Below, piece after piece: positions 19,095 through 28,069 of a DNA stretch of 51,012 bases; position 1 is the first letter of the stretch; the number at the start of each line of letters is the position of its first letter. This stretch comes from an uncultured Clostridia bacterium (GTDB lineage Bacteria > Bacillota > Clostridia > Christensenellales > UBA1242). The stretch covers positions 1-51,012 of the forward strand of contig CALWEJ010000009.1 of the NCBI GenBank assembly GCA_944377165.1, in the 5' to 3' direction. The notes beneath the pieces are model-generated. The model was not told where the DNA came from. It searched no databases and saw only the letters and a list, made by a program, of their open reading frames with translations. The position numbers and the translations under genes are program-made.

Positions 19095-22000
19095 ATGAAA
19101 AAGATGACTGTTGATGGTAATTATGTAGCATCAAACATTGCTTATATGATGAATGATGTTGCTGTAATTTATCCGATTACGCCAAGTAGTCCAATGGCAG
19201 AAAATTGCGACCAATTCGCGTATGAAGATAAGAAAAATATTTTTGACAATAAACTCTTAATCACTCAAATGCAGAGTGAAGCAGGGGTGGCAGGTGCGGT
19301 TCACGGAAGTTTGATTTCAGGTGCTAAGACTACCACATTTACTTCAAGTCAAGGCTTATTGTTAATGATACCTAATATGTACAAAATTGCAGGAGAGGGA
19401 TTGCCTACGGTGTTTTATGTGGCGGCGCGTACAGTGGCTACACACGCACTTAGCATATTCTGCGATTATAGTGATATATATGCTTGTATGAAGACGGGAT
19501 TTAATATAATTAATTGTTCGTCTGTACAAGAAGTGAATGATATGGCTATAGCTTGTGAACTTGCTAGTCAAAGGACAAAAACGCCTTTTATTTGTTTCTT
19601 TGATGGGTTCAGGACAAGTCACGAATTAAATACTGTTTATGTTAGCGAATTAGAAGATTTAAAAAAGATTGTTGATTTTGACGACATATCTGATTTCAAA
19701 TCAAACGCACTAAATAACCATAATCCATATTTATCGGGTACGAACCAAAATCCAGACGTATTTATGCAAAATAGGTTGCGCGCGCTAACTAGATACAAAA
19801 ACGTAATTCAGGAAGTAAAGAATGCGTTTTCAAAACAAAGCGAAATTACTTCACGCCAATATGAGACCGTTGAATATTATGGAGATAAAGGAGCTAAAGA
19901 CGTAGTTGTTGCTATAGGTACGTGCGCTGATGTCTTGAAACTTGCAAAAACACAATACGATGAAAAAGTTGGAATAATCAAAGTTAGGTTATTAAAACCA
20001 TTTGATGAAAAGACATTCATTGAAAAGCTTCCTAATAATGTAAAAAATATTACAATATTGGAGCGAAATCTAGATATAAATGGTACTGACACTTTAACAA
20101 GTATGGTGTGTACAGCGCTTGAAAAGAATAAGATAACCGCTAACATTTATTCAGGTTCGTACGGATTAGGAGGTAAAGAATTTACTCCGGATATGGCTAT
20201 CGCTGTATTCGACAATATGAAGGGTAGAGAAAAAGGATTTTTCACTTTAGGAGTATATGATGATGTTAATCAAACAAGCCTTGAGGTAAAAGATAAATTC
20301 AAAGATAATGTAAGCGACTTCAGTATGCGCGTCTATGGCTTTGGAAGTGACGGAAGTGTTAGTTCAGTCAAAAACACGTTAAAGATTTTAGGCGAAGAAA
20401 CGACTAGCTTTATGCAGGGATATTTCGACTATGATTCAAAGAAATCTGGTAGTCTAACAATTAGTCATCTACGTTCCAGTTTCCTACCAATTAATGCGCC
20501 GTTTAATCCTAGAAAGGTTGATTTCTGTATGTGCAATAATGTTGCATTTATTGAAAAATATGACTTAACAGAGTGCTTAAAAGATAATGGAATTTTCCTT
20601 ATTAATTCTCCTTATGATATAGAGACACTAGATAAGAAAATGTCAGATAAAATGAAACAAGATATAATCGGCAAGAGAATCAAAGTTTACACAATAGACG
20701 CAAATAAAATTGCGCGCGAACACAATTTAGGTGTAAAAATAAACACGATTATGCAAACAGCGCTATTCTTAATAAGTGATTTATTACCATTCGACGTAGC
20801 ATTAAAAAATATTGAAAATACTATCATTAAAACCTATTCTAAAAAGGGTCAAACTATAGTTGATGCTAACCTAAAAGCTATTCACGATGTAGAAGGCGAA
20901 ATAAAGGTTATAGACACTAATATGCTCCATATTGCAAATGCTTTGTCGTGCAGAGTTATGCGTGATGATTATTACGAAAACGTGATAGTACCTACATCAA
21001 ATCAAGAAGGGGACGAAATTCCGGTAAGCAGATTTAATGAGTTCGGACATATGCCTACAGATACAGCAAAATATGAAAAGAGAGCATTCGCGACTCAACT
21101 CCCTAATTGGATAAGTGAAAAATGTATTCAATGCGGAAGGTGCACATTAATGTGTCCGCACGCAGCTATAAGGCCGGTGATATTTGATAGTAAAAAACGT
21201 GTACCAAAGACGTTTACTAGCAAGAAAGCATATATATGCGAAGGAAATTATCGTATGCAGGTAAACACTCTTGATTGTACGGGTTGCGGAGTTTGTAGCG
21301 AAGTTTGTCCTGTGAAAGCATTAATAATGACAGAGAGCGAAAAGATAAGAGATAAGGAAGTGGCGAACGAAGAATTTATGCTAACCTTGCCTACGAACAC
21401 ACCGTTTGTACCTAATACTGTTAAAGGTGTACAGTTTAAACAACCATATTTTGAATTTAGTGGTGCGTGCGCTGGTTGCGGTGAAACACCTTACATAAAA
21501 CTCGCTACTCAACTTTTTGGTGACAGAATGTTAATAGCAAATGCTACTGGCTGTTCATCAATTTATGGTGGTACATTCCCTATTTGTCCATACTCTAAAG
21601 ATAAGCAAGGGTTCGGTCCAAGTTGGGCAAATTCTCTATTCGAAGACAATACAGAATTCGGTTATGGAATTGCTATTGCTCGAAGAAATGAACGCAAAAA
21701 TTTTATAAAAAATCTAAAAAATAAGCATTTTTCTAAGAAAATTGCTGAATTTATTGATAAATTTTTAGAAAATCCTGAAAATCACGAATATAATAAAAAA
21801 TTAATATTAGCCTTGAAAGATTATAGACGTGGGCACGCTTTGAAGAATGATGATTCATATATTTATAATAACCTTAGTCTAATTACTAGCCCGAGTGTGT
21901 GGATTATCGGTGGTGACGGATGGGCATACGATATAGGTTTCGGCGGACTTGACCACGTAGTTGCTAGCGGTGAAAATGTAAATATTTTGATACTTGACAC

Positions 22001-22601
22001 TGAGGTGTATTCAAATACGGGTGGACAAACAAGTAAATCAACTCCGCGCGGAGCTACTGCCAAATTTAATATGACAGGAAAGGAGAGTAGAAAGAAAGAC
22101 CTTGCTAGTATGCTTATGACATATAAAGATGTATATGTTGCAACTGTAGCTATGGGAGCAAATCCTGACCAGTGCGTATCAGCATTTATAGAGGCGGAAA
22201 ATTATCCCGGCCCTAGTGTTATAATTGCTTATGCACCGTGCATAAATCACGGTTATGATATGAGATACAGTCAGCAACATTCGTTCAATTCAGTAAAGAG
22301 CGGATACAATACACTATTTAGATATAATCCAAAAGCGAAAGAACCTATGCACGTAGATAGTTATGAGCCTACAATGAATTATAGAGATTATGTTGAGAGT
22401 GAAAATAGATTTTCAATTTTATCAAAGGTAAATAGCAAAAATAAAAACAAATTGTTAAAGCAAAGCGAGCTTGACGCGAAGTCAAGGAGAGCAACTTATT
22501 TAAATCAACAAAAAATAAGTATGGAATTAGAAAATAAATCTGCTAGTAAGAAAACAGGAGAGGATTCAAGCAAATCACATTCAAAGCCAAAAGAAGAATA
22601 A
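19095..22601 (+). CDS. nifJ: Pyruvate:ferredoxin (flavodoxin) oxidoreductase
   Basis: This homodimeric, oxygen-sensitive enzyme oxidises pyruvate with CoA to acetyl-CoA, CO2 and reduced ferredoxin. It is the central pyruvate step of clostridial fermentation. The 1168-aa single chain has all domains in order. The N-terminal domain has YPITPSSPMAE and QSEAGVAGAVHG. Two 4Fe-4S motifs, CIQCGRCTLMCP (from residue 677) and CTGCGVCSEVCP (from 728), are followed by GACAGCGETPYIK, a TPP motif starting GDGWAYDIG near residue 940, and DTEVYSNTGGQTSKSTPRG. About 30 residues of K/S-rich tail follow the normal end. An AGAGGTG site precedes the ATG. It is monocistronic with its own terminator, and its presence implies an anaerobe. 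Confidence 0.97.
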   Translation: MKKMTVDGNYVASNIAYMMNDVAVIYPITPSSPMAENCDQFAYEDKKNIFDNKLLITQMQSEAGVAGAVHGSLISGAKTTTFTSSQGLLLMIPNMYKIAGEGLPTVFYVAARTVATHALSIFCDYSDIYACMKTGFNIINCSSVQEVNDMAIACELASQRTKTPFICFFDGFRTSHELNTVYVSELEDLKKIVDFDDISDFKSNALNNHNPYLSGTNQNPDVFMQNRLRALTRYKNVIQEVKNAFSKQSEITSRQYETVEYYGDKGAKDVVVAIGTCADVLKLAKTQYDEKVGIIKVRLLKPFDEKTFIEKLPNNVKNITILERNLDINGTDTLTSMVCTALEKNKITANIYSGSYGLGGKEFTPDMAIAVFDNMKGREKGFFTLGVYDDVNQTSLEVKDKFKDNVSDFSMRVYGFGSDGSVSSVKNTLKILGEETTSFMQGYFDYDSKKSGSLTISHLRSSFLPINAPFNPRKVDFCMCNNVAFIEKYDLTECLKDNGIFLINSPYDIETLDKKMSDKMKQDIIGKRIKVYTIDANKIAREHNLGVKINTIMQTALFLISDLLPFDVALKNIENTIIKTYSKKGQTIVDANLKAIHDVEGEIKVIDTNMLHIANALSCRVMRDDYYENVIVPTSNQEGDEIPVSRFNEFGHMPTDTAKYEKRAFATQLPNWISEKCIQCGRCTLMCPHAAIRPVIFDSKKRVPKTFTSKKAYICEGNYRMQVNTLDCTGCGVCSEVCPVKALIMTESEKIRDKEVANEEFMLTLPTNTPFVPNTVKGVQFKQPYFEFSGACAGCGETPYIKLATQLFGDRMLIANATGCSSIYGGTFPICPYSKDKQGFGPSWANSLFEDNTEFGYGIAIARRNERKNFIKNLKNKHFSKKIAEFIDKFLENPENHEYNKKLILALKDYRRGHALKNDDSYIYNNLSLITSPSVWIIGGDGWAYDIGFGGLDHVVASGENVNILILDTEVYSNTGGQTSKSTPRGATAKFNMTGKESRKKDLASMLMTYKDVYVATVAMGANPDQCVSAFIEAENYPGPSVIIAYAPCINHGYDMRYSQQHSFNSVKSGYNTLFRYNPKAKEPMHVDSYEPTMNYRDYVESENRFSILSKVNSKNKNKLLKQSELDAKSRRATYLNQQKISMELENKSASKKTGEDSSKSHSKPKEE

Positions 22602-22613
22602 TCAAATAAACTA

Positions 22614-22643
22614 AAAACTGCGATAAGTTGTCGCAGTTTTTTA
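22614..22643 (+). terminator. Terminator of nifJ
   Basis: A 10-bp stem AAAACTGCGA/TCGCAGTTTT (22614-22623 with 22631-22640) with a 7-nt loop and a T-tract, 12 nt after the stop. Confidence 0.92.
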
Positions 22644-22650
22644 AAATTGT

Positions 22651-22679
22651 TTGTAAAATAAATTTTAATTTGATATAAT
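22651..22679 (+). promoter_or_regulatory. Promoter of tex
   Basis: TTGTAA (22651-22656), 17-nt spacer ending TGA (extended -10), TATAAT (22674-22679). The start near 22686 gives a leader of about 44 nt with AAGGAG 13 nt before the ATG. Confidence 0.85.
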
Positions 22680-22729
22680 TAAAAATGTAATTTCAAATTA
22701 CATATATTATAAGGAGAATTTTAAATTTT

Positions 22730-24883
22730 ATGGAAATACAAAAGCAGTTAGCATACGAATTTAATTTAAAAGAAATTTATGCAGAAAACATTATTAACTT
22801 AATTGACGAAGGGAACACAATTCCTTTCATAGCGCGTTATAGAAAAGAGATGCACGGCGCGTGCGATGACCAAGTATTGCGTGATTTTGCAGATAGATTA
22901 AACTATCTAAGAAACTTAAATAAAGAAAAGGAAAAAGTCGAAAAGGTTATTCGTGAGCAAGATAAATGGACGGACGAGATAGCAAAAGCGCTAGAAGATG
23001 CACTCACTTTAACCGAAGTGGAAGATATCTATAGACCATATAAACCAAAGAGAAAGACGCGTGCTACTATTGCAATCGCTAAAGGGCTTGAACCACTTGC
23101 TGACATTATTCAAGCGCAAGAAGTAAGCGAGCCAGTTAGTGAAATAGCTAAGGCATATATAGATGAAGAAAAGGGCGTAGCGAGTGTAGAAGATGCAATC
23201 GCGGGCGCTAAAGATATAATTGCTGAAAGAATCAGTGATGACGCAAATTTAAGAAAAACTTTGCGTGAAATTATCGCTAAGAAAGCAAACATTTTAGCAG
23301 TATGGGACGAAGAAGCGGACGAGAAAAAGACATATGAAAATTATAAAGATTTCAAAGGCGAAGTCGCTAAAATCCCTTCTCATAGAATTTTAGCATTAAA
23401 TCGCGGAGAAAAAGAAAAATGCTTAAAGGTTGATATCGAGATTAATCCAAAATTAACTATCGGAGAAATTGAAAAAGTATATAAAAAAGAAAATGAATAT
23501 ACTGACCAAATTATATTAGATACGATACAAGATAGTTATGATAGGTTGCTTTTCCCTTCGCTAGAACGTGAATGTAGGTCGAGCTTAACAGACCGCGCAA
23601 ACGAGCAAGCAATTAAAATGTTCGAATTGAATTTAAAACCACTACTTTTACAAGCACCTCTTAAAAACAATGTCATTATGGGTTATGACCCTGGATATTA
23701 TAACGGCTGTAAAATCGCGGTTATAGATAAGAAAGGTGACGTTTTAGATACAACCGTTGTTTATCCAACTCCTCCTCAAAATAAGACGGAAGAAGCAAAG
23801 AAAAAATTAACAGATATGATTGTTAAGAACAACGTCGATATAATTGCAATAGGTAATGGAACAGCTAGCAAAGAAAGTGAAATTTTAGTCGCTGACTTAA
23901 TCAAGCATTGCCCAAGGAAAGTAAGTTATGCTATGGTAAATGAAGCAGGAGCCTCTGTATATAGCGCATCAAAACTTGCTGCCAAAGAGTTCCCAGATTA
24001 TGACGTAAATTTGCGTAGCGCGGTATCAATCGCCCGTAGATTGCAAGACCCACTAGCTGAATTAATTAAGATTGACGTAAAATCAATCGGAGTAGGTCAA
24101 TATCAGCACGATATGCCACAAAACCGCTTAACTGAAGTCTTAAATGGAACGGTAGAAGACTGCGTTAATAGCGTGGGAGTTGACTTAAATACCGCCTCTG
24201 TAAGCCTACTTAGTTTTGTTTCAGGAATTTCAGGAAGCCTTGCAGAAAACATAGTTGATTATCGTTCACAAGTAAAGCATATTAATACGCGTGAAGAATT
24301 GTTAAATGTTAAGAAAATGGGGCCTAAAGCGTATGAGCAATGCGCAGGCTTCTTGCGCATTACGGACGGTAAAAATATCTTAGATAACACAGCCGTTCAC
24401 CCAGAGAGTTATCAAGCAGTTGAAAAGCTATTAAAATTGTTTAATCTAACAGACGAACATATTAAATCAGGAGAATTGACTGTCCTTCCTCAATTAATTC
24501 ACGAGAAAGGTGAAAATAAGGTGGCGGAAGAAATCGGAGTTGGAGTTCCTACTCTTAACGATATTGTTAGCGAATTATTAAAGCCGGGTCGTGACGTTCG
24601 TGAAAATATGCCTTTGCCTGAACTTAGAAGCGATATTTTGTCTATGGAAGACTTAAAGCCGGATATGGTACTAGACGGCACTGTCCGCAATGTAATAGAT
24701 TTCGGTGCTTTCGTAGATATTGGTGTGCACCAAGACGGACTTGTTCATATTTCACAAATTAGTGATAGTTATATTTCGCACCCTAGTGATGTATTAAAAG
24801 TAGGAGATAAGGTTAAAGTCAAAGTTTTATCTGTTGACTTAACAAAGAAACGTATTTCTCTAACAATGAAAGGGATTGAATAA
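22730..24883 (+). CDS. tex: Tex-family S1 RNA-binding protein
   Basis: Tex proteins are nucleic-acid-binding factors linked to transcription and RNA metabolism. At 717 aa the protein has the family length. In order it has the N-terminal helical region (GNTIPFIARYRKEMHGACDD, and LTEVEDIYRPYKPKRKTRAT), a YqgF/RNase H-like domain from GYDPGYYNGCKIAVID, a helix-hairpin-helix region (VSGISGSLAENIV and KKMGPKAYEQCAGFLRI), and a C-terminal S1 domain (DGTVRNVIDFGAFVDIGVHQ to KRISLTMKG). The ribosome binding site AAGGAG is rather far (13 nt) from the ATG, but no closer start exists in frame. The HEPN-motif gene follows after 25 nt. Confidence 0.96.
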   Translation: MEIQKQLAYEFNLKEIYAENIINLIDEGNTIPFIARYRKEMHGACDDQVLRDFADRLNYLRNLNKEKEKVEKVIREQDKWTDEIAKALEDALTLTEVEDIYRPYKPKRKTRATIAIAKGLEPLADIIQAQEVSEPVSEIAKAYIDEEKGVASVEDAIAGAKDIIAERISDDANLRKTLREIIAKKANILAVWDEEADEKKTYENYKDFKGEVAKIPSHRILALNRGEKEKCLKVDIEINPKLTIGEIEKVYKKENEYTDQIILDTIQDSYDRLLFPSLERECRSSLTDRANEQAIKMFELNLKPLLLQAPLKNNVIMGYDPGYYNGCKIAVIDKKGDVLDTTVVYPTPPQNKTEEAKKKLTDMIVKNNVDIIAIGNGTASKESEILVADLIKHCPRKVSYAMVNEAGASVYSASKLAAKEFPDYDVNLRSAVSIARRLQDPLAELIKIDVKSIGVGQYQHDMPQNRLTEVLNGTVEDCVNSVGVDLNTASVSLLSFVSGISGSLAENIVDYRSQVKHINTREELLNVKKMGPKAYEQCAGFLRITDGKNILDNTAVHPESYQAVEKLLKLFNLTDEHIKSGELTVLPQLIHEKGENKVAEEIGVGVPTLNDIVSELLKPGRDVRENMPLPELRSDILSMEDLKPDMVLDGTVRNVIDFGAFVDIGVHQDGLVHISQISDSYISHPSDVLKVGDKVKVKVLSVDLTKKRISLTMKGIE

Positions 24884-24908
24884 TAATAAAACCTTTAGGA
24901 TAAATAAT

Positions 24909-26318
24909 ATGGAAATAAATTTGAAATTTTATATAGATGATTCAAATCTAGAGGGATTGAAACAAGCTAGTCAAGAAGTCCAACAAGAAATCATTAAAAA
25001 TATAAATGAATTTATTAAATTGTATCCTTTCTTTGATACAAAAGTTGTAGAATATTTTCAAAATTTAATATTGTCGAAAGATTTGGACAAAATTTTTAAT
25101 GATGATGAATTTATACATTTATTAAATAATTTCAAAAAATGTATGAAACTACAAGGGAATATAGATGTTGGAAATGGATTGTTCAGTGTAATTTCTAATA
25201 TATTAAATAGTAAAAATAGAATTTCATTGAAAAATGCTTGGTTGCAAGCTTCAGAAAATGATAAATCAAATCTTACTTTTAGACTAAATGGCATTATTTT
25301 CGGATTTTATGAACTTGTAATGTATTATGAATACATATTATTTGTTCAAGTTTTTAATTTTAATTCGTTAGAGAGGCAATTGAGTAAATTGCCAAATATA
25401 ATAAAAACTTGTAATGAAATTAATGAGATAAATAAGAATATCGATAATAATTATATTTCATTACATCCTTCAGAAATATTAAATATTATTCGTAATGGGC
25501 TTGCTCATAATTCTTTAATTGACGTTTATCACAATAAAGCATTAAGTATGCAAGAATTAAAACATAAGTCATTTATCAAAATAAAAAGTAAAGATAATTC
25601 AAAATGTATATATTTGAATGGTGAAATTTTAGATAATCTCATTCAACCTGCGCTTGATTTAAGTGTACTCAATGAAAAAAGCGATTTATATAAAGATTTA
25701 AAGCCTGCCATATGTCAAGATAGTAATACGCATAATATTGACAACATTAATTATGATAATGAAAAATTAAATAATTTATTTGCTTATACAAAATCACCTA
25801 GTTTTGTCAATTTTATTAAATATGTTCATTTATCAAGGTTTATAGAAAAAGATTTGAATTCAAATAGGAATAAAAATGTCTTAAACGTAAAAGATGGTGT
25901 ATTATTATTACAGTTTTCTGACATAATTTTCTTATTTAAAGCTCTTTCGGTTTTAAAAAAAGAAAATAAAACAAAATTATTCGCCCAATATTTATATGAT
26001 AATCGTTTATTTGAAAAATTACCGCTATTTAAAGATAAATATAATAAAAAATCTATTTCAAATAAATTAAGGACTTTGCGGAATTCTATAGCTCATGGGA
26101 ATTATGTCGCAGATGAAGAAAATTTATGCTTCAAGTTTTCCGATTTTGATGAAAATTTAAATAAAGAATTTGAAGTGGGTGAATTAGATTTTATTAACGC
26201 TATAGCATTAATTGAAGAGATAGAGAGATTTGTTATTAATGAAATTATACAAGAAATTAATATGTATGATTACAATAAAGCTGTTTGTATAAATGATATA
26301 AACAAGAATGATTTATAA
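24909..26318 (+). CDS. Protein with two HEPN-type R-x4-H motifs, 469 aa; candidate RNase
   Basis: I choose the ATG at 24909 behind TTTAGGAT. A TTG at 24876 overlapping the tex stop is also open but lacks a binding site. The protein is Asn/Lys-rich and helical, without membrane segments. Two places carry the HEPN signature R-N-x-x-A-H: RNGLAH at residues 195-200 and RNSIAHGNY starting at residue 391. In HEPN ribonucleases the Arg and His of R-x4-6-H are catalytic, usually in a homodimer; here one chain carries two. The N-terminal 90 residues have no motif I know. The gene probably shares the tex transcript. Strong A+T bias and lack of a known family leave the function open. Defence, toxin and housekeeping roles are all possible. 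Confidence 0.7.
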   Translation: MEINLKFYIDDSNLEGLKQASQEVQQEIIKNINEFIKLYPFFDTKVVEYFQNLILSKDLDKIFNDDEFIHLLNNFKKCMKLQGNIDVGNGLFSVISNILNSKNRISLKNAWLQASENDKSNLTFRLNGIIFGFYELVMYYEYILFVQVFNFNSLERQLSKLPNIIKTCNEINEINKNIDNNYISLHPSEILNIIRNGLAHNSLIDVYHNKALSMQELKHKSFIKIKSKDNSKCIYLNGEILDNLIQPALDLSVLNEKSDLYKDLKPAICQDSNTHNIDNINYDNEKLNNLFAYTKSPSFVNFIKYVHLSRFIEKDLNSNRNKNVLNVKDGVLLLQFSDIIFLFKALSVLKKENKTKLFAQYLYDNRLFEKLPLFKDKYNKKSISNKLRTLRNSIAHGNYVADEENLCFKFSDFDENLNKEFEVGELDFINAIALIEEIERFVINEIIQEINMYDYNKAVCINDINKNDL

Positions 26319-26376
26319 AATGTATTAAATATATTATAAAATTCATATTTTAGACTTTCTAAACTATAATTTATAG

Positions 26377-26407
26377 CTAAACTAATTTTAGTTTAGTTTT
26401 TTTATTT
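26377..26407 (+). terminator. Terminator after the HEPN-motif gene
   Basis: An 8-bp stem CTAAACTA/TAGTTTAG (26377-26384 with 26389-26396) with an ATTT loop is followed by seven or more T. It closes the tex-HEPN transcript. Confidence 0.88.
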
Positions 26408-26443
26408 ACACGTTATGAAAATTCTATTTTTTAAACAAAATAA

Positions 26444-26483
26444 AATATTTTGTAAAAAATTATAATATTTTGTACAAAATTAG
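26444..26483 (+). repeat. Tandem 20-bp repeats abutting the promoter of the Spo0A-like gene; candidate operator
   Basis: Two 20-mers (26444-26463 and 26464-26483) share 18 of 20 positions with the core AATATTTTGTA(A/C)AAAATTA. A degenerate third copy lies at about 26424-26443. The second copy contains the palindrome TTTTGTACAAAA and ends exactly where the -35 box begins. The spacing is close to two helical turns. Operator function is inference. Confidence 0.6.
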
Positions 26484-26512
26484 TTGACTTGAAATTTTTT
26501 TTGTGTTAATTT
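26484..26512 (+). promoter_or_regulatory. Promoter of the Spo0A-like gene
   Basis: TTGACT (26484-26489), 17-nt spacer ending TGT (extended -10), TAATTT (26507-26512). The start near 26519 gives a leader of about 50 nt. Confidence 0.75.
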
Positions 26513-26570
26513 AAATCCCATACCGCTAAATTAAATTAAATTAATTAATTTTAGTAATAAAAGGACAATT

Positions 26571-26936
26571 ATGGGATTAAAAAAAGAGCAGTGCGCAAAG
26601 ATAGTTTGTGCGAATTATTATGTAAAAAAACGTGTTAAAGATTTGGGCATAAGTGGAGAATATATCGCTTATTATTATTTAGTTGATATTTTAGATGTAT
26701 TAATAAATGAAGATAAAAGGGTCCATTCTTTTTCTAAGGAAATTTATCCATTTCTTGCTAAGAAATACAATAAAAGCGATTGCACAGTAGAGCGCGATAT
26801 AAGAAATGTCATTAATATATTTTGGAATGATAAAATGCGGATAAAATTAAATCCGTATTGGGACGTAAACACTAAGCCTACTTGTTGTAAATTTATTTAC
26901 CTAATAAGAAATTATTTGTTGAACGAAATTGCGTAG
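26571..26936 (+). CDS. Stand-alone Spo0A C-terminal (effector) domain protein
   Basis: The ATG follows AAAAGGA. The 121-aa product aligns by eye with the DNA-binding domain of Spo0A: ISGEYIAYYYLVDILDVLI, then HSFSKEIYPFLAKKYNKSD, then the recognition-helix segment CTVERDIRNVINIFW, then KPTCCKFIYLIRNYLL (family: KPTNSEFIAMVADKLR). In Spo0A this domain follows a phosphorylated receiver and binds 0A boxes. Here the whole protein is the effector domain with about 10 extra residues and no receiver, so phosphorelay control through a fused receiver is impossible. It could be an autonomous regulator or a competitor of Spo0A. Its own repeats upstream suggest regulation, perhaps by itself. Family assignment is firm; role is inference. 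Confidence 0.85.
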   Translation: MGLKKEQCAKIVCANYYVKKRVKDLGISGEYIAYYYLVDILDVLINEDKRVHSFSKEIYPFLAKKYNKSDCTVERDIRNVINIFWNDKMRIKLNPYWDVNTKPTCCKFIYLIRNYLLNEIA

Positions 26937-27181
26937 TATTAAAACTTATTATTGTTTTGGATTTTAGATTTGATTACACAAAAATTTTTTTAAGTTTATA
27001 AAATTTAATTATGGTAAATTAAATTGTTTTTGTATTAAGTTTAAAAATAATTATTACAAATCAATGTTATTTAAAAATTAATAAAAATAGTGCTAAGAAA
27101 ATATCTATTTAATCAGCTTTAATTAATTTAAATCATATTTAATAAAAATTTTGTAGAATTTTAGAATTTTTTAATATTTAT

Positions 27182-27210
27182 TTGACATTAATTCGTTATA
27201 TTTATAAACT
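27182..27210 (+). promoter_or_regulatory. Promoter of the SipW/TasA-type protein gene
   Basis: TTGACA (27182-27187), 17-nt spacer, TAAACT (27205-27210), 17 nt before the ATG. The -35 is perfect; the -10 is moderate. Confidence 0.7.
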
Positions 27211-27227
27211 ATACATAAGGGGAAAAT

Positions 27228-27956
27228 ATGACGAGGAAACTTTCAGGACAAACTATTACTATTATTGTGCTGGCAATTTTGCTGATTTTCGTTTCAGTAT
27301 GTGGCGGAGTTTACGCTTACTATAGCTACAATTCGAATAGAATATCTGGTTATATAACTTTAGGTAATTTGAAAATATCTATGTCGGGGAATTCTGGTGA
27401 TAGTGGTTCAAGCCAAATCTATGTGACTAATGGTTTATGTGTTCCTGGTCAATCACTTCAGAATAGTCCATTAACAATTCAAAATGGTTCAAATGTAAAT
27501 ATATATATAGTTGTAGTTTATTCTTTAACAGCTATTGATGTTAATGACCCATCAATTACGGTCGATACAACAATGCAAGAAAAAGTTATAGATATAGGCA
27601 ATGATTCTTGGATGGATTATATTTATTGCTATTCAAATATCGATAAAGATGAAGACGTGCAGGAAGGTGAAGAAACTATTGAAGATATGGAGCGAGTTCG
27701 TTGTTTTGTTAATCTTACACCGTTTAAACCGCAAGATGAAAGTATTACAGTTATAGAGGAAAATCAACTAAGATTATACAATAAAGTCGGCAATGAATTC
27801 CAATCTAAACGAATTAATTTTACATTCCAAGCATATGCAATAGCACAACAATCATTTTCTGATATAACGGACTTTGATAGTAAAACGAATGACGAGAAAT
27901 GCGAAATTATTATGGAAAGATTGCACGAATCAGTTAAATTTGATTTTAATATCTAA
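27228..27956 (+). CDS. Exported protein with SipW-dependent-type signal peptide (TasA/camelysin-like)
   Basis: An AAGGGGA site precedes the ATG. Residues 1-35 form a signal peptide: MTRKLSGQ, then a long hydrophobic core ending CGGVYAYYS. This is the layout of TasA/CotN-type proteins whose signal is cut by the SipW peptidase. The mature part (about 205 aa) begins with ISGYITLGNLKISMSG, typical of the first strand of the TasA fold, and contains LTIQNGSNVNIYIVVVYSL. Relatives form extracellular fibres or surface layers. No sipW gene lies nearby. It is monocistronic. Family membership is judged from the signal and first strand only. Confidence 0.7.
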   Translation: MTRKLSGQTITIIVLAILLIFVSVCGGVYAYYSYNSNRISGYITLGNLKISMSGNSGDSGSSQIYVTNGLCVPGQSLQNSPLTIQNGSNVNIYIVVVYSLTAIDVNDPSITVDTTMQEKVIDIGNDSWMDYIYCYSNIDKDEDVQEGEETIEDMERVRCFVNLTPFKPQDESITVIEENQLRLYNKVGNEFQSKRINFTFQAYAIAQQSFSDITDFDSKTNDEKCEIIMERLHESVKFDFNI

Positions 27957-27984
27957 TAGGCAATATTGCCTATTTTTTATTTTT
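27955..27984 (+). terminator. Terminator overlapping the stop codon of the TasA-like gene
   Basis: A 9-bp stem AATAGGCAA/TTGCCTATT (27955-27963 with 27966-27974), with only 2 nt between the arms so the inner pairs must open, is followed by TTTTATTTTT. The stop codon (27954-27956) runs into the stem. Confidence 0.88.
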
Positions 27985-28069
27985 ATTAATTTAGATTAGA
28001 AAAGTATAAAAATAATTAATAAAATAGGACAAACTTTCATAGTTTAATTTTTTTAAGCATAAATTAGGT

